Assembly: GCF_000585395.1 (NCBI RefSeq)
Contig: NZ_KK073875.1
Span: 4,580,298 to 4,644,297, forward strand
DNA length: 64,000 nt
Reading direction: 5' to 3'
Origin: Saccharibacillus sacchari DSM 19268
GTDB lineage: Bacteria; Bacillota; Bacilli; Paenibacillales; Paenibacillaceae
Under the pieces are notes generated by a model that was not told where the DNA came from, made no database searches, and saw only the letters and a program-made list of their open reading frames with translations. This document shows, in pieces, positions 1 through 8,423 of this stretch; within the stretch, counting starts at the first letter, position 1, and each line of letters starts with the position of its first letter. The position numbers were made by a program, and so were the translations under genes.

Positions 1-72
1 ATTTCAAAGGCGAACATTTCATTCCTACACTGAATTTCTCTCTTCGTCTTCTCGCTTCCAGCTACGTTGGAC
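1..72 (-). repeat. Type-B nested-palindrome repeat, truncated by the window edge
   Basis: Read on the minus strand, this begins with the type-B left arm (TCCAACGTAGCTGGAAGCGAG, then AGAGAGAAATTCAGTG, then TTCGCCTTTGAAAT). The same arm occurs at 23.2, 30.4 and 58.1 kb. Only the left arm is inside the window; the rest must lie upstream of position 1. It is immediately followed on the plus strand by a terminator hairpin, as at the 23.2 kb copy. Confidence 0.85.
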
Positions 73-86
73 TTTTTCGTCATCTT

Positions 87-109
87 GACGCCCTTCGGGG
101 CGTTTTTTG
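87..109 (+). terminator. Intrinsic terminator next to the type-B repeat
   Basis: A GC-rich stem GACGCCC/GGGCGTT with a TTCG tetraloop is followed by a T run on the plus strand. It would stop transcription that reads rightwards through the repeat; the gene that starts such transcription is outside the window. Confidence 0.8.
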
Positions 110-159
110 TTTGTATGGGTAGATAAGGGACAAAAAACCTTAAATAAAAGATTGGATGG

Positions 160-885
160 TTAGGAAAAATTGCGGCTGAAGCAATTTGGGGATTTGCATT
201 TGATGGTGTACCAAGTTCCGCCGTATAGGTATTGGCTGGGGTGTTCTTGGATCTCTAAGTGATTGCCGCAGCGAATGCACATTTTTTTCTCTAAGCTTTC
301 TGCCTTGTATTCGCTTAGATATTTCTCTGCGACTTCAATTTCCTTGGTTGCACGTGTAAGACCTTCCTCGCTGATATCATAAGGTTTCTGATCTCCTCGA
401 CTTGAATCAATCGTTTTTGAAAAAGCCCCGAAGCCTCCTACTAATTCTCCGTGATGCGTACTGATCCCGCCCCCGCCTTTTTCAAATAACATGATCATCG
501 GTTCATAGACATCAGGAAACTGTAAAGCTTTCTCCTCGCCGGCATCGATCAACAAACACCACCGAAGATAGTGCATGCACAAAAACTTCATTAGCCAATT
601 ATTGAGCGGCTTGAACTGAGGAAATTGGGCATGAAATTCATCCCAAGCCTCTTCGGCAATCTTGTACCCAATCAACATATCCATCCCCGCATAAATACCC
701 GCCGCTTCCTTCGAAATCGACTGCAAAAACACTCCGACTCTACGATAATACTCCGCAATCAACACCGAATCTGCTTCATACTCCCCCTTCGACCTGATTT
801 CCTCATACCGTTTCCCCTCGTTTCCAATATACCTCTCAACATCAATCCTCCCAACCCTCTCACAAGCTCTCTCGTACACACTCAT
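160..885 (-). CDS. Hypothetical protein with C-terminal zinc-ribbon-like motif (241 aa)
   Basis: I do not recognise this family. The frame opens further upstream, but the ATG at 885 follows AAAGGGAG at good spacing and removes a very basic 42-residue extension, so I start there. The protein looks soluble and helical in its first two thirds. Near the C-terminus it carries CIRCGN and, about 25 residues later, CKSPNC, a Cys4 pattern that suggests a small zinc ribbon. Upstream (886-985) the minus strand is almost pure purine, an unusual A-rich leader. The gene stands alone between a type-B repeat and the type-A array and appears more AT-rich than its neighbours, so it may be acquired cargo. Function unknown. 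Confidence 0.65.
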   Translation of the reverse strand: MSVYERACERVGRIDVERYIGNEGKRYEEIRSKGEYEADSVLIAEYYRRVGVFLQSISKEAAGIYAGMDMLIGYKIAEEAWDEFHAQFPQFKPLNNWLMKFLCMHYLRWCLLIDAGEEKALQFPDVYEPMIMLFEKGGGGISTHHGELVGGFGAFSKTIDSSRGDQKPYDISEEGLTRATKEIEVAEKYLSEYKAESLEKKMCIRCGNHLEIQEHPSQYLYGGTWYTIKCKSPNCFSRNFS

Positions 886-1000
886 TCCCCACACTCCCTT
901 TCTTTCTTTTTTGTACCTTGATCTTTCTATTAATCTTTTTCTTTTTCTTTTGCTTTTGTTTTTGCTTTTTTCCCTTCTCCCCTCCAATCGAGAAATCCGA

Positions 1001-1855
1001 TTCCGGCTCAATCCTAGCGGAGGGGGAAATTCAGTGAAAGACGCCTTTGAGCGAGGAAAGCTGCAAGCTTTCTTCGCGAGACAGCGTCTTGAACGAATTT
1101 CCCCCGCAGCGTCCCAGCTTCCTTTTCCGGCTCAATCCTAGCGGAGGGGGAAATTCAGTGAAAGACGCCTTTGAGCGAGGAAAGCTGCAAGCTTTCTTCG
1201 CGAGACAGCGTCTTGAACGAATTTCCCCCGCAGCGTCCCAGCTTCCTTTTCCGGCTCAATCCTAGCGGAGGGGGAAATTCAGTGAAAGACGCCTTTGAGC
1301 GAGGAAAGCTGCAAGCTTTCTTCGCGAGACAGCGTCTTGAACGAATTTCCCCCGCAGCGTCCCAGCTTCCTTTTCCGGCTCAATCCTAGCGGAGGGGGAA
1401 ATTCAGTGAAAGACGCCTTTGAGCGAGGAAAGCTGCAAGCTTTCTTCGCGAGACAGCGTCTTGAACGAATTTCCCCCGCAGCGTCCCAGCTTCCTTTTCC
1501 GGCTCAATCCTAGCGGAGGGGGAAATTCAGTGAAAGACGCCTTTGAGCGAGGAAAGCTGCAAGCTTTCTTCGCGAGACAGCGTCTTGAACGAATTTCCCC
1601 CGCAGCGTCCCAGCTTCCTTTTCCGGCTCAATCCTAGCGGAGGGGGAAATTCAGTGAAAGACGCCTTTGAGCGAGGAAAGCTGCAAGCTTTCTTCGCGAG
1701 ACAGCGTCTTGAACGAATTTCCCCCGCAGCGTCCCAGCTTCCTTTTCCGGCTCAATCCTAGCGGAGGGGGAAATTCAGTGAAAGACGCCTTTGAGCGAGG
1801 AAAGCTGCAAGCTTTCTTCGCGAGACAGCGTCTTGAACGAATTTCCCCCGCAGCG
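1001..1855 (+). repeat. Seven-copy tandem array of a 124-bp type-A palindromic repeat
   Basis: Copies start at 1001, 1125, 1249, 1373, 1497, 1621 and 1745 and look identical over the full 124 bp until the last one diverges after 1855. Each unit folds on itself. The outer arms are GAGGGGGAAATTC and GAATTTCCCCC, then AAGACGC pairs with GCGTCTT, then the apical hairpin GCGAGGAAAGCT-TGCA-AGCTTTCTTCGC closes the unit. An unpaired CTTTGA faces GAGACA between the last two stems. Open frames of 72 codons repeat through the array only because 124-bp units happen to read open; there is no ribosome binding site, so I do not call genes. The perfect identity implies very recent amplification. Single diverged copies occur at 18.3, 23.4 and 57.8 kb. 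Confidence 0.95.
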
Positions 1856-1970
1856 CCTCCATTGAGCCACCCCCGTCGAATTTTCTCGATGTTTCCCCCT
1901 GCTAACTCTGTTCAGAAACGCAACTATGGGTAATACTAGAGAAGAAACCTTTTGAACAGGAGGCTTACAT

Positions 1971-2606
1971 ATGTCGAATTCATCCTTGAAATTTATTGCC
2001 GGAATTGCAGCCGGAGCCGCAATTGGCGGGATTACTGCTCTATTATTCGCTCCGCAGCGCGGTTCGGAGACTCGCCGGGTTCTTGCTGACGGTGCGATCG
2101 ACTTGAAGGACAAAGGCTTGGAACTGAAAGATCGCGGCGTCGTCGCGGCGATCGATCTGAAAGACAGAGGCGTCATTGCAGCCAACGATTTGAAAGACAA
2201 AGGTCTGGAACTGAAAGATCGCGGCGTCACAGCCGTGATCGACATCAAAGACCGCAGTGTCGACACCGCCCTGACGCTTCGCGACAAAGGCCAAGCTTCG
2301 CTAGAAAACGCGAAGGACAAAGGTCAAAACGCGATTGCGGTTCTGCGAGCCAAAGGCCAAGCCGCAGCGGAAACCAGCCGCGAGCTGATCGCTTTCGGCA
2401 AAGAAGTTGGCGAAGTCGCCATGGAATGGAAAGTCGAGATCGAAGCAGCCGTTCGCGACCTGAAGGTCGAGCTGGAAAAATTCCAGAGCGAGCAGGAGAA
2501 CGACACGAAGCTTCAAGACGATATCGCCAAGCTCAAAAAGCAAACCGAAGAAACGGCAGCTGTCGTTAAAAATGCGCAGCAGCGTATCACCAACGCCGGC
2601 TCTTGA
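1971..2606 (+). CDS. YtxH-like protein with 11-residue KDRG repeats (211 aa)
   Basis: The ATG follows AGGAGG at ideal spacing. An N-terminal hydrophobic glycine-rich segment (residues about 7-27, ending LLFAPQRGSETR) is the hallmark of the YtxH family of general-stress, membrane-associated proteins. Residues about 35-130 contain at least eight KDRG/KDKG-type motifs spaced mostly 11, sometimes 7, residues apart, which would give an amphipathic helix like LEA or apolipoprotein repeats. The C-terminal part (about 140-200) is a charged probable coiled coil. A terminator follows directly, so this is a single-gene unit. The family assignment is good; a stress or envelope-protective role is inferred. 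Confidence 0.8.
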   Translation: MSNSSLKFIAGIAAGAAIGGITALLFAPQRGSETRRVLADGAIDLKDKGLELKDRGVVAAIDLKDRGVIAANDLKDKGLELKDRGVTAVIDIKDRSVDTALTLRDKGQASLENAKDKGQNAIAVLRAKGQAAAETSRELIAFGKEVGEVAMEWKVEIEAAVRDLKVELEKFQSEQENDTKLQDDIAKLKKQTEETAAVVKNAQQRITNAGS

Positions 2607-2620
2607 GACCACCACTGAAC

Positions 2621-2652
2621 AAAAACGTCCTTAACATCAAGGACGTTTTTGT
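2621..2652 (+). terminator. Terminator of the YtxH-like gene
   Basis: AAAAACGTCCTT/AAGGACGTTTTT forms a stem with a short ACATC-type loop and a T run on the plus strand, 15 bases after the stop codon. It could also work for the ABC gene that ends at 2722 on the other strand. Confidence 0.85.
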
Positions 2653-2721
2653 TTGCTTTTTCGTTGCAGGTCGCCCCTTTTGATCGCTTTTCATCTTGGC
2701 ATCGTTTGCATATTGCGAATT

Positions 2722-4344
2722 CTACCATTCAAACGGTTTTTCCCTTTCGCTCAACCTCCCTTCCCGAAATTCAAGCACTCGGTCCGCGTATCGGGTTTCT
2801 TCCCGTAAATGCGTGACCACAATAACGATTGCGTTTTTGCCGAGCTTTGAGATCCGCTGCCAAAACAAATCGGCATTGCGCCTATCCAAACCTGCCGTCG
2901 GTTCATCAAACACGTAGACGTCGCTTTCGGCAAGCAATGCCCGGATCAATGCGACGCGCTTCTTTTGTCCGCCCGATAAACTGTCCCCGCCCTCCGTCAA
3001 TACCGTATCGTAAGCGTGAGGCAGCTGTTCGAACACCGTGTCCATATTAAAATCGGCAGCCAGTTCTTTCAACTTTCGTTCAGACTTCAAACGACCCAAA
3101 TTTAAATTATCCCGAATGCTTGCATCGAACAATACCGACTCCTGCCAAACCGGCATTATGCGTTCGGCGCTGCGGCCTCCCCCTACTATTCTTCCTTCGC
3201 TCGGTTCATAAAATCCTGATATCAGCTTGACGAACGTTGACTTTCCAGACCCGCTCGCCCCGACAACGACAATTCGCTCTCCTTTTTTTAAGATGCAATC
3301 CACGGAGTGAACCGCATTCGTCGAACCCCCCGGATATCGGAAAGAAAGACCTTCCAGAATCAAATCGCCTTGTTCGGGAGTCGCGGATTTGGCTTCGGGA
3401 ATCGCCAGGAAAAGCAAAACGCGTGACGCGGAAGCCCAAGCTGCCTGCACTTCGCCCGCCAAGTCGACGGCATGCCTGGCCGGAAAAAAGATGATTTCGA
3501 TCAAGGCCAAAAATCCGATCAGCTCGCCGATGCCCAGTTCTCCGTTCAGTACGCTTTGTCCTCCGACAGCCAGAACCAGTATATAAGCAGCGATCTCCGA
3601 AGCACCGCCGCAAATTTGCATGATGCCGTAGGTTGTGGATTTTTTGACCTCCGTACGCCCGGAGCGCATGCATGCCTTTTCAAAACGCCGAATGCCCCAG
3701 CGTTCGGCTCCCACGGACAAAAGATCTTTGGAACCTCGGAGCAGACCCGAGAAGGTCTCCGACATATCGGACATCGAATCCTGCGCCGCGCGATTGACAT
3801 TGACCATGGTTTTGGAGCCGAATAACGGAATGATGAATCCTAGTGTAAGAAAAGGCAGGATTTGTAGTGCGAGCCCAAAATCGATACGGGTCAAGGCGAT
3901 TGCCGATCCGACAGACTGAACCGCGGAATGAGCGATCTGCGCAAGCAAGGTGCCGTACAATTTGGCCCATGAAGGCAAATCCGAAAAGGCATAAGTCTGC
4001 ATTCGTCCGAGCGGCTGACGTTCGTTTTCGATCAACGGAATATTTAACAGATGCGTCCATATCTCTACTCGAAGTCGTACCAGAATCTTTTGATCCAATG
4101 AGGTTCCGATACGGCGGGCAGACAAAGAAACCAGCCAACTCATGCCCCATACGCATAAATACGCACCTACGTACACGAATGCTTTGCTTTCCGGATCTTT
4201 ACTCGCCAATTCGCCGATGATCATCCCGAGCAGCAAAGGCTTGAACAGGTTCAAGCCTGCCGCAGCCGCTCCGATCGCGATCGTCAATAAAACGAGCGGC
4301 AGTTCGGTTAGCAAAGGCATCAGCATTTTTTTGCGGGTTGACAT
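2722..4344 (-). CDS. ABC exporter half-transporter, fused permease and ATPase (540 aa)
   Basis: Type-I ABC exporter with the membrane domain first (about six hydrophobic segments, residues 10-300) and the nucleotide-binding domain second (about 320-530). Walker A reads GASGSGKST, the signature LSGGQKKR, and Walker B VYVFDEPTAGLD, followed by a switch-region TH, so the ATPase should be active. Such proteins work as homo- or heterodimers; no partner half-transporter lies beside it, which favours a homodimer. Start ATG has AAGGAGAG upstream. A terminator and the polysaccharide cluster lie behind its start. The substrate cannot be read from sequence; lipids, peptides or drugs are all possible. 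Confidence 0.85.
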   Translation of the reverse strand: MSTRKKMLMPLLTELPLVLLTIAIGAAAAGLNLFKPLLLGMIIGELASKDPESKAFVYVGAYLCVWGMSWLVSLSARRIGTSLDQKILVRLRVEIWTHLLNIPLIENERQPLGRMQTYAFSDLPSWAKLYGTLLAQIAHSAVQSVGSAIALTRIDFGLALQILPFLTLGFIIPLFGSKTMVNVNRAAQDSMSDMSETFSGLLRGSKDLLSVGAERWGIRRFEKACMRSGRTEVKKSTTYGIMQICGGASEIAAYILVLAVGGQSVLNGELGIGELIGFLALIEIIFFPARHAVDLAGEVQAAWASASRVLLFLAIPEAKSATPEQGDLILEGLSFRYPGGSTNAVHSVDCILKKGERIVVVGASGSGKSTFVKLISGFYEPSEGRIVGGGRSAERIMPVWQESVLFDASIRDNLNLGRLKSERKLKELAADFNMDTVFEQLPHAYDTVLTEGGDSLSGGQKKRVALIRALLAESDVYVFDEPTAGLDRRNADLFWQRISKLGKNAIVIVVTHLREETRYADRVLEFREGRLSEREKPFEW

Positions 4345-4370
4345 GATTCATCTCTCCTTATGAAGGTATA

Positions 4371-4408
4371 AAAAAAGGAACCGCCTCAGAGAGGTCGGTT
4401 CCTTTTTT
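4371..4408 (-). terminator. Terminator of the flippase/glycosyltransferase operon
   Basis: Stem GGAACCG-CCTC / GAGG-CGGTTCC with flanking A and T runs, about 45 bases beyond the flippase stop on the minus strand. It separates the polysaccharide operon from the ABC exporter. Confidence 0.85.
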
Positions 4409-4450
4409 ATGCTTATCAAGTATATATGCGGTTGAATCGATCGTTCAAGA

Positions 4451-5989
4451 CTATCCTTTTTCCGGCGATTGAGCCGCGGAAGCACCGGAAGAGCGGCGGG
4501 ACAGCCTTACGACAAAAGATAATACGTAGCGAAACGCTTCGCGTTCGAACACGGACAACGCCAGCAGATACGCCGGAACAATCAGAACGCCCAGCAGAGC
4601 AGCCCAGGCGAAAAAGGTTCCGTACGAAGAAATTGGCAGTTCGAAGCGGCTATGCAGCCATGCGGCGCCAACGAAAAGAACCGCGCACACAAGCCATTTT
4701 CTGAAAGTCAACCACGGGTTGCGACCTAACAGTCGCACGTTCGCATAAAGAATCATATCGACTGAACGGTACAGCAGCGCGGCTATGGTCCCGATCAGAA
4801 CGCCGTACAAGCCAAGTACGAATACCAGCCCGAACGAAACGACCAAATTGATCGTCGATTCAAAAATCGCGCGACTTTGCGTACCGCGAAAATGTCCCGC
4901 AATATCGATCACGGTATCGGAAGGCGTTCGCGCGTTCATCAACAGTTTGGAAAGGGCGAACAATATCGGCAGCCACACATCGATATAATTCGCGTCGGTT
5001 ATGCCTGCGGTATACAATTTCATGAAAGGCAGAACCAAAAGATAAGCCAATGTCACGATCGCGAAAACAAATCCGATAAAATAAGTCTCGTACGCGTTAT
5101 AAAGCTTGTCGAACTTTTTCCTGTGTTCGAAAAAACTTTGTCCCAAAGCGAATTTGAGGCTGCCGCCGAACGTCTGCATAAAACTGTCCACCACGTTGAA
5201 AATCATGTTGTACAGCACGTACACGCTGACCACTTTCAAGTTGGTGAACAACGTCAAGATCAGCACGTCGGTATTGCGGAAAATCAGGTAGGACAACTCA
5301 TGGATCAGAACCGAGTTTTTTTGGCCGATTGCCGCGTAGTCCGGTTTCGCTTTGAGGTCCAGCCAGTGATAGTGCCGGCGGATATAGATTTGGTACGCGA
5401 CGATTTGCAGAATCACGATCACGAAATACGAAAACTGAACCGTCACGATACTGACGCCCTGCAGCAGCAAAACGATGCGAACGAGGCTGTTCACGATATT
5501 GCCGATCGTCACGACCGACGATTCGATATAACTTTTGCCCTCGGCAAGCAGCAGCACTTTAAACTTGCCTTGAAAATAATAATTGACCGCTCCGCCCATT
5601 CCGCTGAACGCGATGACCGCGAATACGGTGAGCATGGAATATCCGCTTTCCACGAAAAACGGATAAACGGCCGCCAAAAGCAGGACCGCGGCAAAATAGT
5701 AAATGCCGGTTTTTTTGTAATAAGCGGACGTGGCGGCAAGAATCGAATTGATTCGGCTCCGATCCCCTTCTGCCACGGGCTTATATAAGGCTTGCAGCGA
5801 AGCCGCGCCTACTCCTGCTTCCAGAAGCGCAAGATAAGCGATGATTTGCGAAACGGAATTGACGAGGCCGTTTGTGTCCGAACCGTATCCGACCAAAATC
5901 AGACGGGGAATAAAAAAGGCCAGCCCGATCGTGATGATCTGGCTGAGCAGCCCTGTCAGGGCATTGAGCAAAGCGCGTTTGAATCTCAC
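4451..5989 (-). CDS. Oligosaccharide flippase, Wzx/MOP superfamily (512 aa)
   Basis: A polytopic membrane protein with about 12-14 hydrophobic segments across its whole length and the MOP-type N-terminus (LSQIITIGLAFFIPRLIL, followed by G-SDTNGLVNSVSQ). These proteins move undecaprenyl-linked sugar repeat units across the membrane during surface polysaccharide assembly. It starts with GTG behind GGAGGGG and overlaps the stop of the upstream glycosyltransferase by 4 bases, so translation is probably coupled. It is the last gene of a three-gene operon with two GT2 enzymes, but no polymerase or priming transferase is visible here, so the set may depend on functions elsewhere. Confidence 0.85.
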   Translation of the reverse strand: MRFKRALLNALTGLLSQIITIGLAFFIPRLILVGYGSDTNGLVNSVSQIIAYLALLEAGVGAASLQALYKPVAEGDRSRINSILAATSAYYKKTGIYYFAAVLLLAAVYPFFVESGYSMLTVFAVIAFSGMGGAVNYYFQGKFKVLLLAEGKSYIESSVVTIGNIVNSLVRIVLLLQGVSIVTVQFSYFVIVILQIVAYQIYIRRHYHWLDLKAKPDYAAIGQKNSVLIHELSYLIFRNTDVLILTLFTNLKVVSVYVLYNMIFNVVDSFMQTFGGSLKFALGQSFFEHRKKFDKLYNAYETYFIGFVFAIVTLAYLLVLPFMKLYTAGITDANYIDVWLPILFALSKLLMNARTPSDTVIDIAGHFRGTQSRAIFESTINLVVSFGLVFVLGLYGVLIGTIAALLYRSVDMILYANVRLLGRNPWLTFRKWLVCAVLFVGAAWLHSRFELPISSYGTFFAWAALLGVLIVPAYLLALSVFEREAFRYVLSFVVRLSRRSSGASAAQSPEKG

Positions 5990-7074
5990 GAATTCCCCTC
6001 CCCCGCCGCTCCGGTTCGGTTCGAAGACATTGGTGCGGCAGCGGATCTTGCGCTTCGCCTTGACGCGGCGGAACTTTTAGCGCGCAGAAGCCAACCGTAA
6101 GCGAACGGCGAAGCATGGAACAATCTCAATGCGCGAGGCAGCGCGATTCCCTCGGTTCGGCATTCCTGTACGCGTTTTTTCATTTTATCCGGCAAGCCCG
6201 GATAATGAAGCTCGATATCGCGAAGCAGCGCAGACATGCGGAAGTCTCCGGCTGCTAAACAGGTACGTATCGTATACAAATAATCTTCCAACAAATAAGG
6301 CCCGCCGAGCATGTCCGCGATCCGGTTCAATTCCGCGTCGTTTTGTTCGCGAAGATCCGCGGCCGCCCGATCGAAAGCCGCGGCGAAATCGAACTTGCGC
6401 ACGTTATACGTGTAGGTTACCGAAGATCGGCGCTGTACGTAAAACATTAGCGGTTCATCGACGAAACGCACTTCCCGGGAACGGCCCAAAGCCCGGTAAA
6501 TAAATTCCTGATCTTCACCGTTCACGCAGTCCGGTTCGTAAAGCAGTCCGGACTCGATCAAATTCTGCCGATGGTAGGCGATTCCCGAGATCGCGATTCG
6601 CAAGTCGCGATCGAAGAATACCTTTTTCAATGTATCGACTCCGCTAAGGGAATGCGGAAGAGCGGACTTGCCGCGGAAAAAATCCGATAAAACCTGGCCG
6701 TCTTCGCCGACTTCAAGAAAACGAAACACGACCGCATCGGGCGGCGCCGCATCCGAAATCACCGCATCGGCGATTTTTTCGACTAACGTCGGGTCCACAT
6801 AATCGTCGCCGTCAAGAAAAATAACATATTCGCCTTTCGCTTCGGCCAATCCTCGGTTTCTCGCCCGGCTGACTCCCCCGTTCTCGGTGTGAATCAGCCG
6901 GGCTTGCGGCATATCGGCCAAATACGACTCGGCCGTTTGCGAGGTCCGGTCCGTAGAACCGTCGTTCACGATCAGCACTTCGAAATCGCGCAAGGTCTGC
7001 TGACTCAAACTCTCCAGCGTCCTGCCGATGTAGGATTGCACGTTATACGCCGGCACAATAATGCTTATCTTCAT
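5986..7074 (-). CDS. Glycosyltransferase family 2 (362 aa)
   Basis: The N-terminal 110 residues form a GT-A fold: SIIVPAYNVQ at the start, VNDGSTDRT near residue 40, and the metal-binding FLDGDDYVD near residue 90. The family transfers a sugar from a nucleotide-sugar donor, usually onto a lipid-linked or growing glycan at the cytoplasmic face. The C-terminal half is helical and basic with no membrane segment. Its ATG overlaps the upstream TAA (TAATG), so it is coupled to the preceding GT2. Donor and acceptor cannot be deduced. The C-terminal 30 residues are Ala/Ser/Arg-rich and probably disordered. Confidence 0.88.
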   Translation of the reverse strand: MKISIIVPAYNVQSYIGRTLESLSQQTLRDFEVLIVNDGSTDRTSQTAESYLADMPQARLIHTENGGVSRARNRGLAEAKGEYVIFLDGDDYVDPTLVEKIADAVISDAAPPDAVVFRFLEVGEDGQVLSDFFRGKSALPHSLSGVDTLKKVFFDRDLRIAISGIAYHRQNLIESGLLYEPDCVNGEDQEFIYRALGRSREVRFVDEPLMFYVQRRSSVTYTYNVRKFDFAAAFDRAAADLREQNDAELNRIADMLGGPYLLEDYLYTIRTCLAAGDFRMSALLRDIELHYPGLPDKMKKRVQECRTEGIALPRALRLFHASPFAYGWLLRAKSSAASRRSARSAAAPMSSNRTGAAGEGNS

Positions 7075-8207
7075 TAAATATCATCCTTTTTCGCGGAGAT
7101 CGTCAAACTTCTTGCGCCGCTTTCCGTTTCCACGCTCAAAAGCGAAGGTCCGGCGGCGCCGAACGCTTTTAAGCTTTTAGCCTTTTTCAAAAATCGAAGT
7201 TTTCCGGATGCCGTACATAATGCGCGCAGCCAAAGCACGGCTGCCATATATCTTTTCTTTGCGCAAAGAAAAGCGAAAACGCGCATCGGACGCCAAGTTT
7301 CGGAATCTCGCGCGATTGCGTCCATGCGCTCGCTGAATCCGTGATATGTAGCAGCAAATTTCAAATCCTTGATGCTTTCGAAAAGGGCGACTCCGTAATC
7401 CGCATCATGCACGCAGCTGTTTTGAACGCGTTCGAAAAAAAGACGATTCAAAATCCGCGCATACACGTTGCGATCATCATAATCGGCGTACCATTCCTCG
7501 AATTTTTCGACCAAATGCAATTCTCGCTTCATGTAATCGGGTTTTCGGGTACTGGTGAGCGAGTCGGGACGTTGAAGGTAATAATACAGGGTATGCTTCA
7601 CGGATACAAATACGTTCGCATGGCGCAAAAAACATAGATTGAATAACACGTCTTCGCTGAACACTTTGCTGTTCGATTCGAATCGCAGGCCGTGCGCCTC
7701 GATCAAACTTCTCCGATACAGTTTGTTCCATACCATGACCGCATATTTTTTGCTGTTCCATAATCGGTCCAGTCCGTATTGTTCGATGACGATTCGTTCC
7801 GTGCCCAGTCCGAGAACGTCGTGCTCGATCCGGTCTTCGTAAGCGAGCGCGTAATCGCAAGCGCAAATATCGGCTTCTTCGCGCGCAGCTTCTTCATACA
7901 TCGCGGCCAAAGCATTAATTTCGATCCAATCGTCGGAATCGACGAAAGCGACATAAAGCCCTTTTGCCGCATTCAATGCAGTATTCCTTGCAGCGCTCAA
8001 CCCTTGATTTTTTTGATCGATAATAATCACTCTGGAATCGCTTTTCGCGTAAGAATCCATGATTTCGCGCGAGCCGTCCGTAGAACCGTCATTCACGACG
8101 ATAATTTCGATCCGCTTCAATGTTTGATGAATCAAACTATCCAAACATCTTCTTAAAAAACGCTCTACGTTGAATACAGGTACAACGACGCTAACCAACG
8201 GTATCAC
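7074..8207 (-). CDS. Glycosyltransferase family 2, first gene of the polysaccharide operon (377 aa)
   Basis: GT-A fold with VSVVVPVFNVE at the N-terminus, VNDGSTDGS near residue 38 and VDSDDWIE near residue 91, the usual nucleotide-sugar and metal-binding positions. It resembles the capsule or exopolysaccharide GT2 enzymes of Gram-positive bacteria. It starts at a GTG with GGGAGG upstream and heads the operon GT2-GT2-flippase. The upstream gap of about 215 bp ends at the fru operon terminator, so it must hold this operon's promoter, although I see no strong -35/-10 pair. Substrate unknown. Confidence 0.88.
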   Translation of the reverse strand: MIPLVSVVVPVFNVERFLRRCLDSLIHQTLKRIEIIVVNDGSTDGSREIMDSYAKSDSRVIIIDQKNQGLSAARNTALNAAKGLYVAFVDSDDWIEINALAAMYEEAAREEADICACDYALAYEDRIEHDVLGLGTERIVIEQYGLDRLWNSKKYAVMVWNKLYRRSLIEAHGLRFESNSKVFSEDVLFNLCFLRHANVFVSVKHTLYYYLQRPDSLTSTRKPDYMKRELHLVEKFEEWYADYDDRNVYARILNRLFFERVQNSCVHDADYGVALFESIKDLKFAATYHGFSERMDAIARDSETWRPMRVFAFLCAKKRYMAAVLWLRALCTASGKLRFLKKAKSLKAFGAAGPSLLSVETESGARSLTISAKKDDI

Positions 8208-8359
8208 TTTACCGCATCCTCCCCGAATTAAACAATTTGAGCGTAACTTAATCTATGTATAATCGATGCTTCCTTTCCAGCTTGCAGCTTATATAACCCT
8301 CATATTTTCAAATTGAATCAAGTGAAGGAAAAATATTATTTAGTGGTTAAATAAGGGAA

Positions 8360-8392
8360 AACCCCTGCTTCCAGTTAAGGAAACAGGGGTTA
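8360..8392 (-). terminator. Terminator of the fru operon
   Basis: AACCCCTG pairs with CAGGGGTT, and an inner TCC/GGA pair closes the loop. On the minus strand it ends in TTTT, 32 bases after the fruA stop. Confidence 0.85.
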
Positions 8393-8423
8393 AGGATTTC
8401 GAGTCTTTCGGTAAGCGATTGAT

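Noticed and set aside
1001..1855. Tandem array as a CRISPR locus
   Set aside because: There are no unique spacers; the whole 124-bp unit is identical and no cas gene is nearby.
1047..1933. Series of 72-residue frames repeating through the tandem array
   Set aside because: They are produced by the 124-bp repeat unit, have no ribosome binding site and include inverted-repeat sequence; coding is unlikely.
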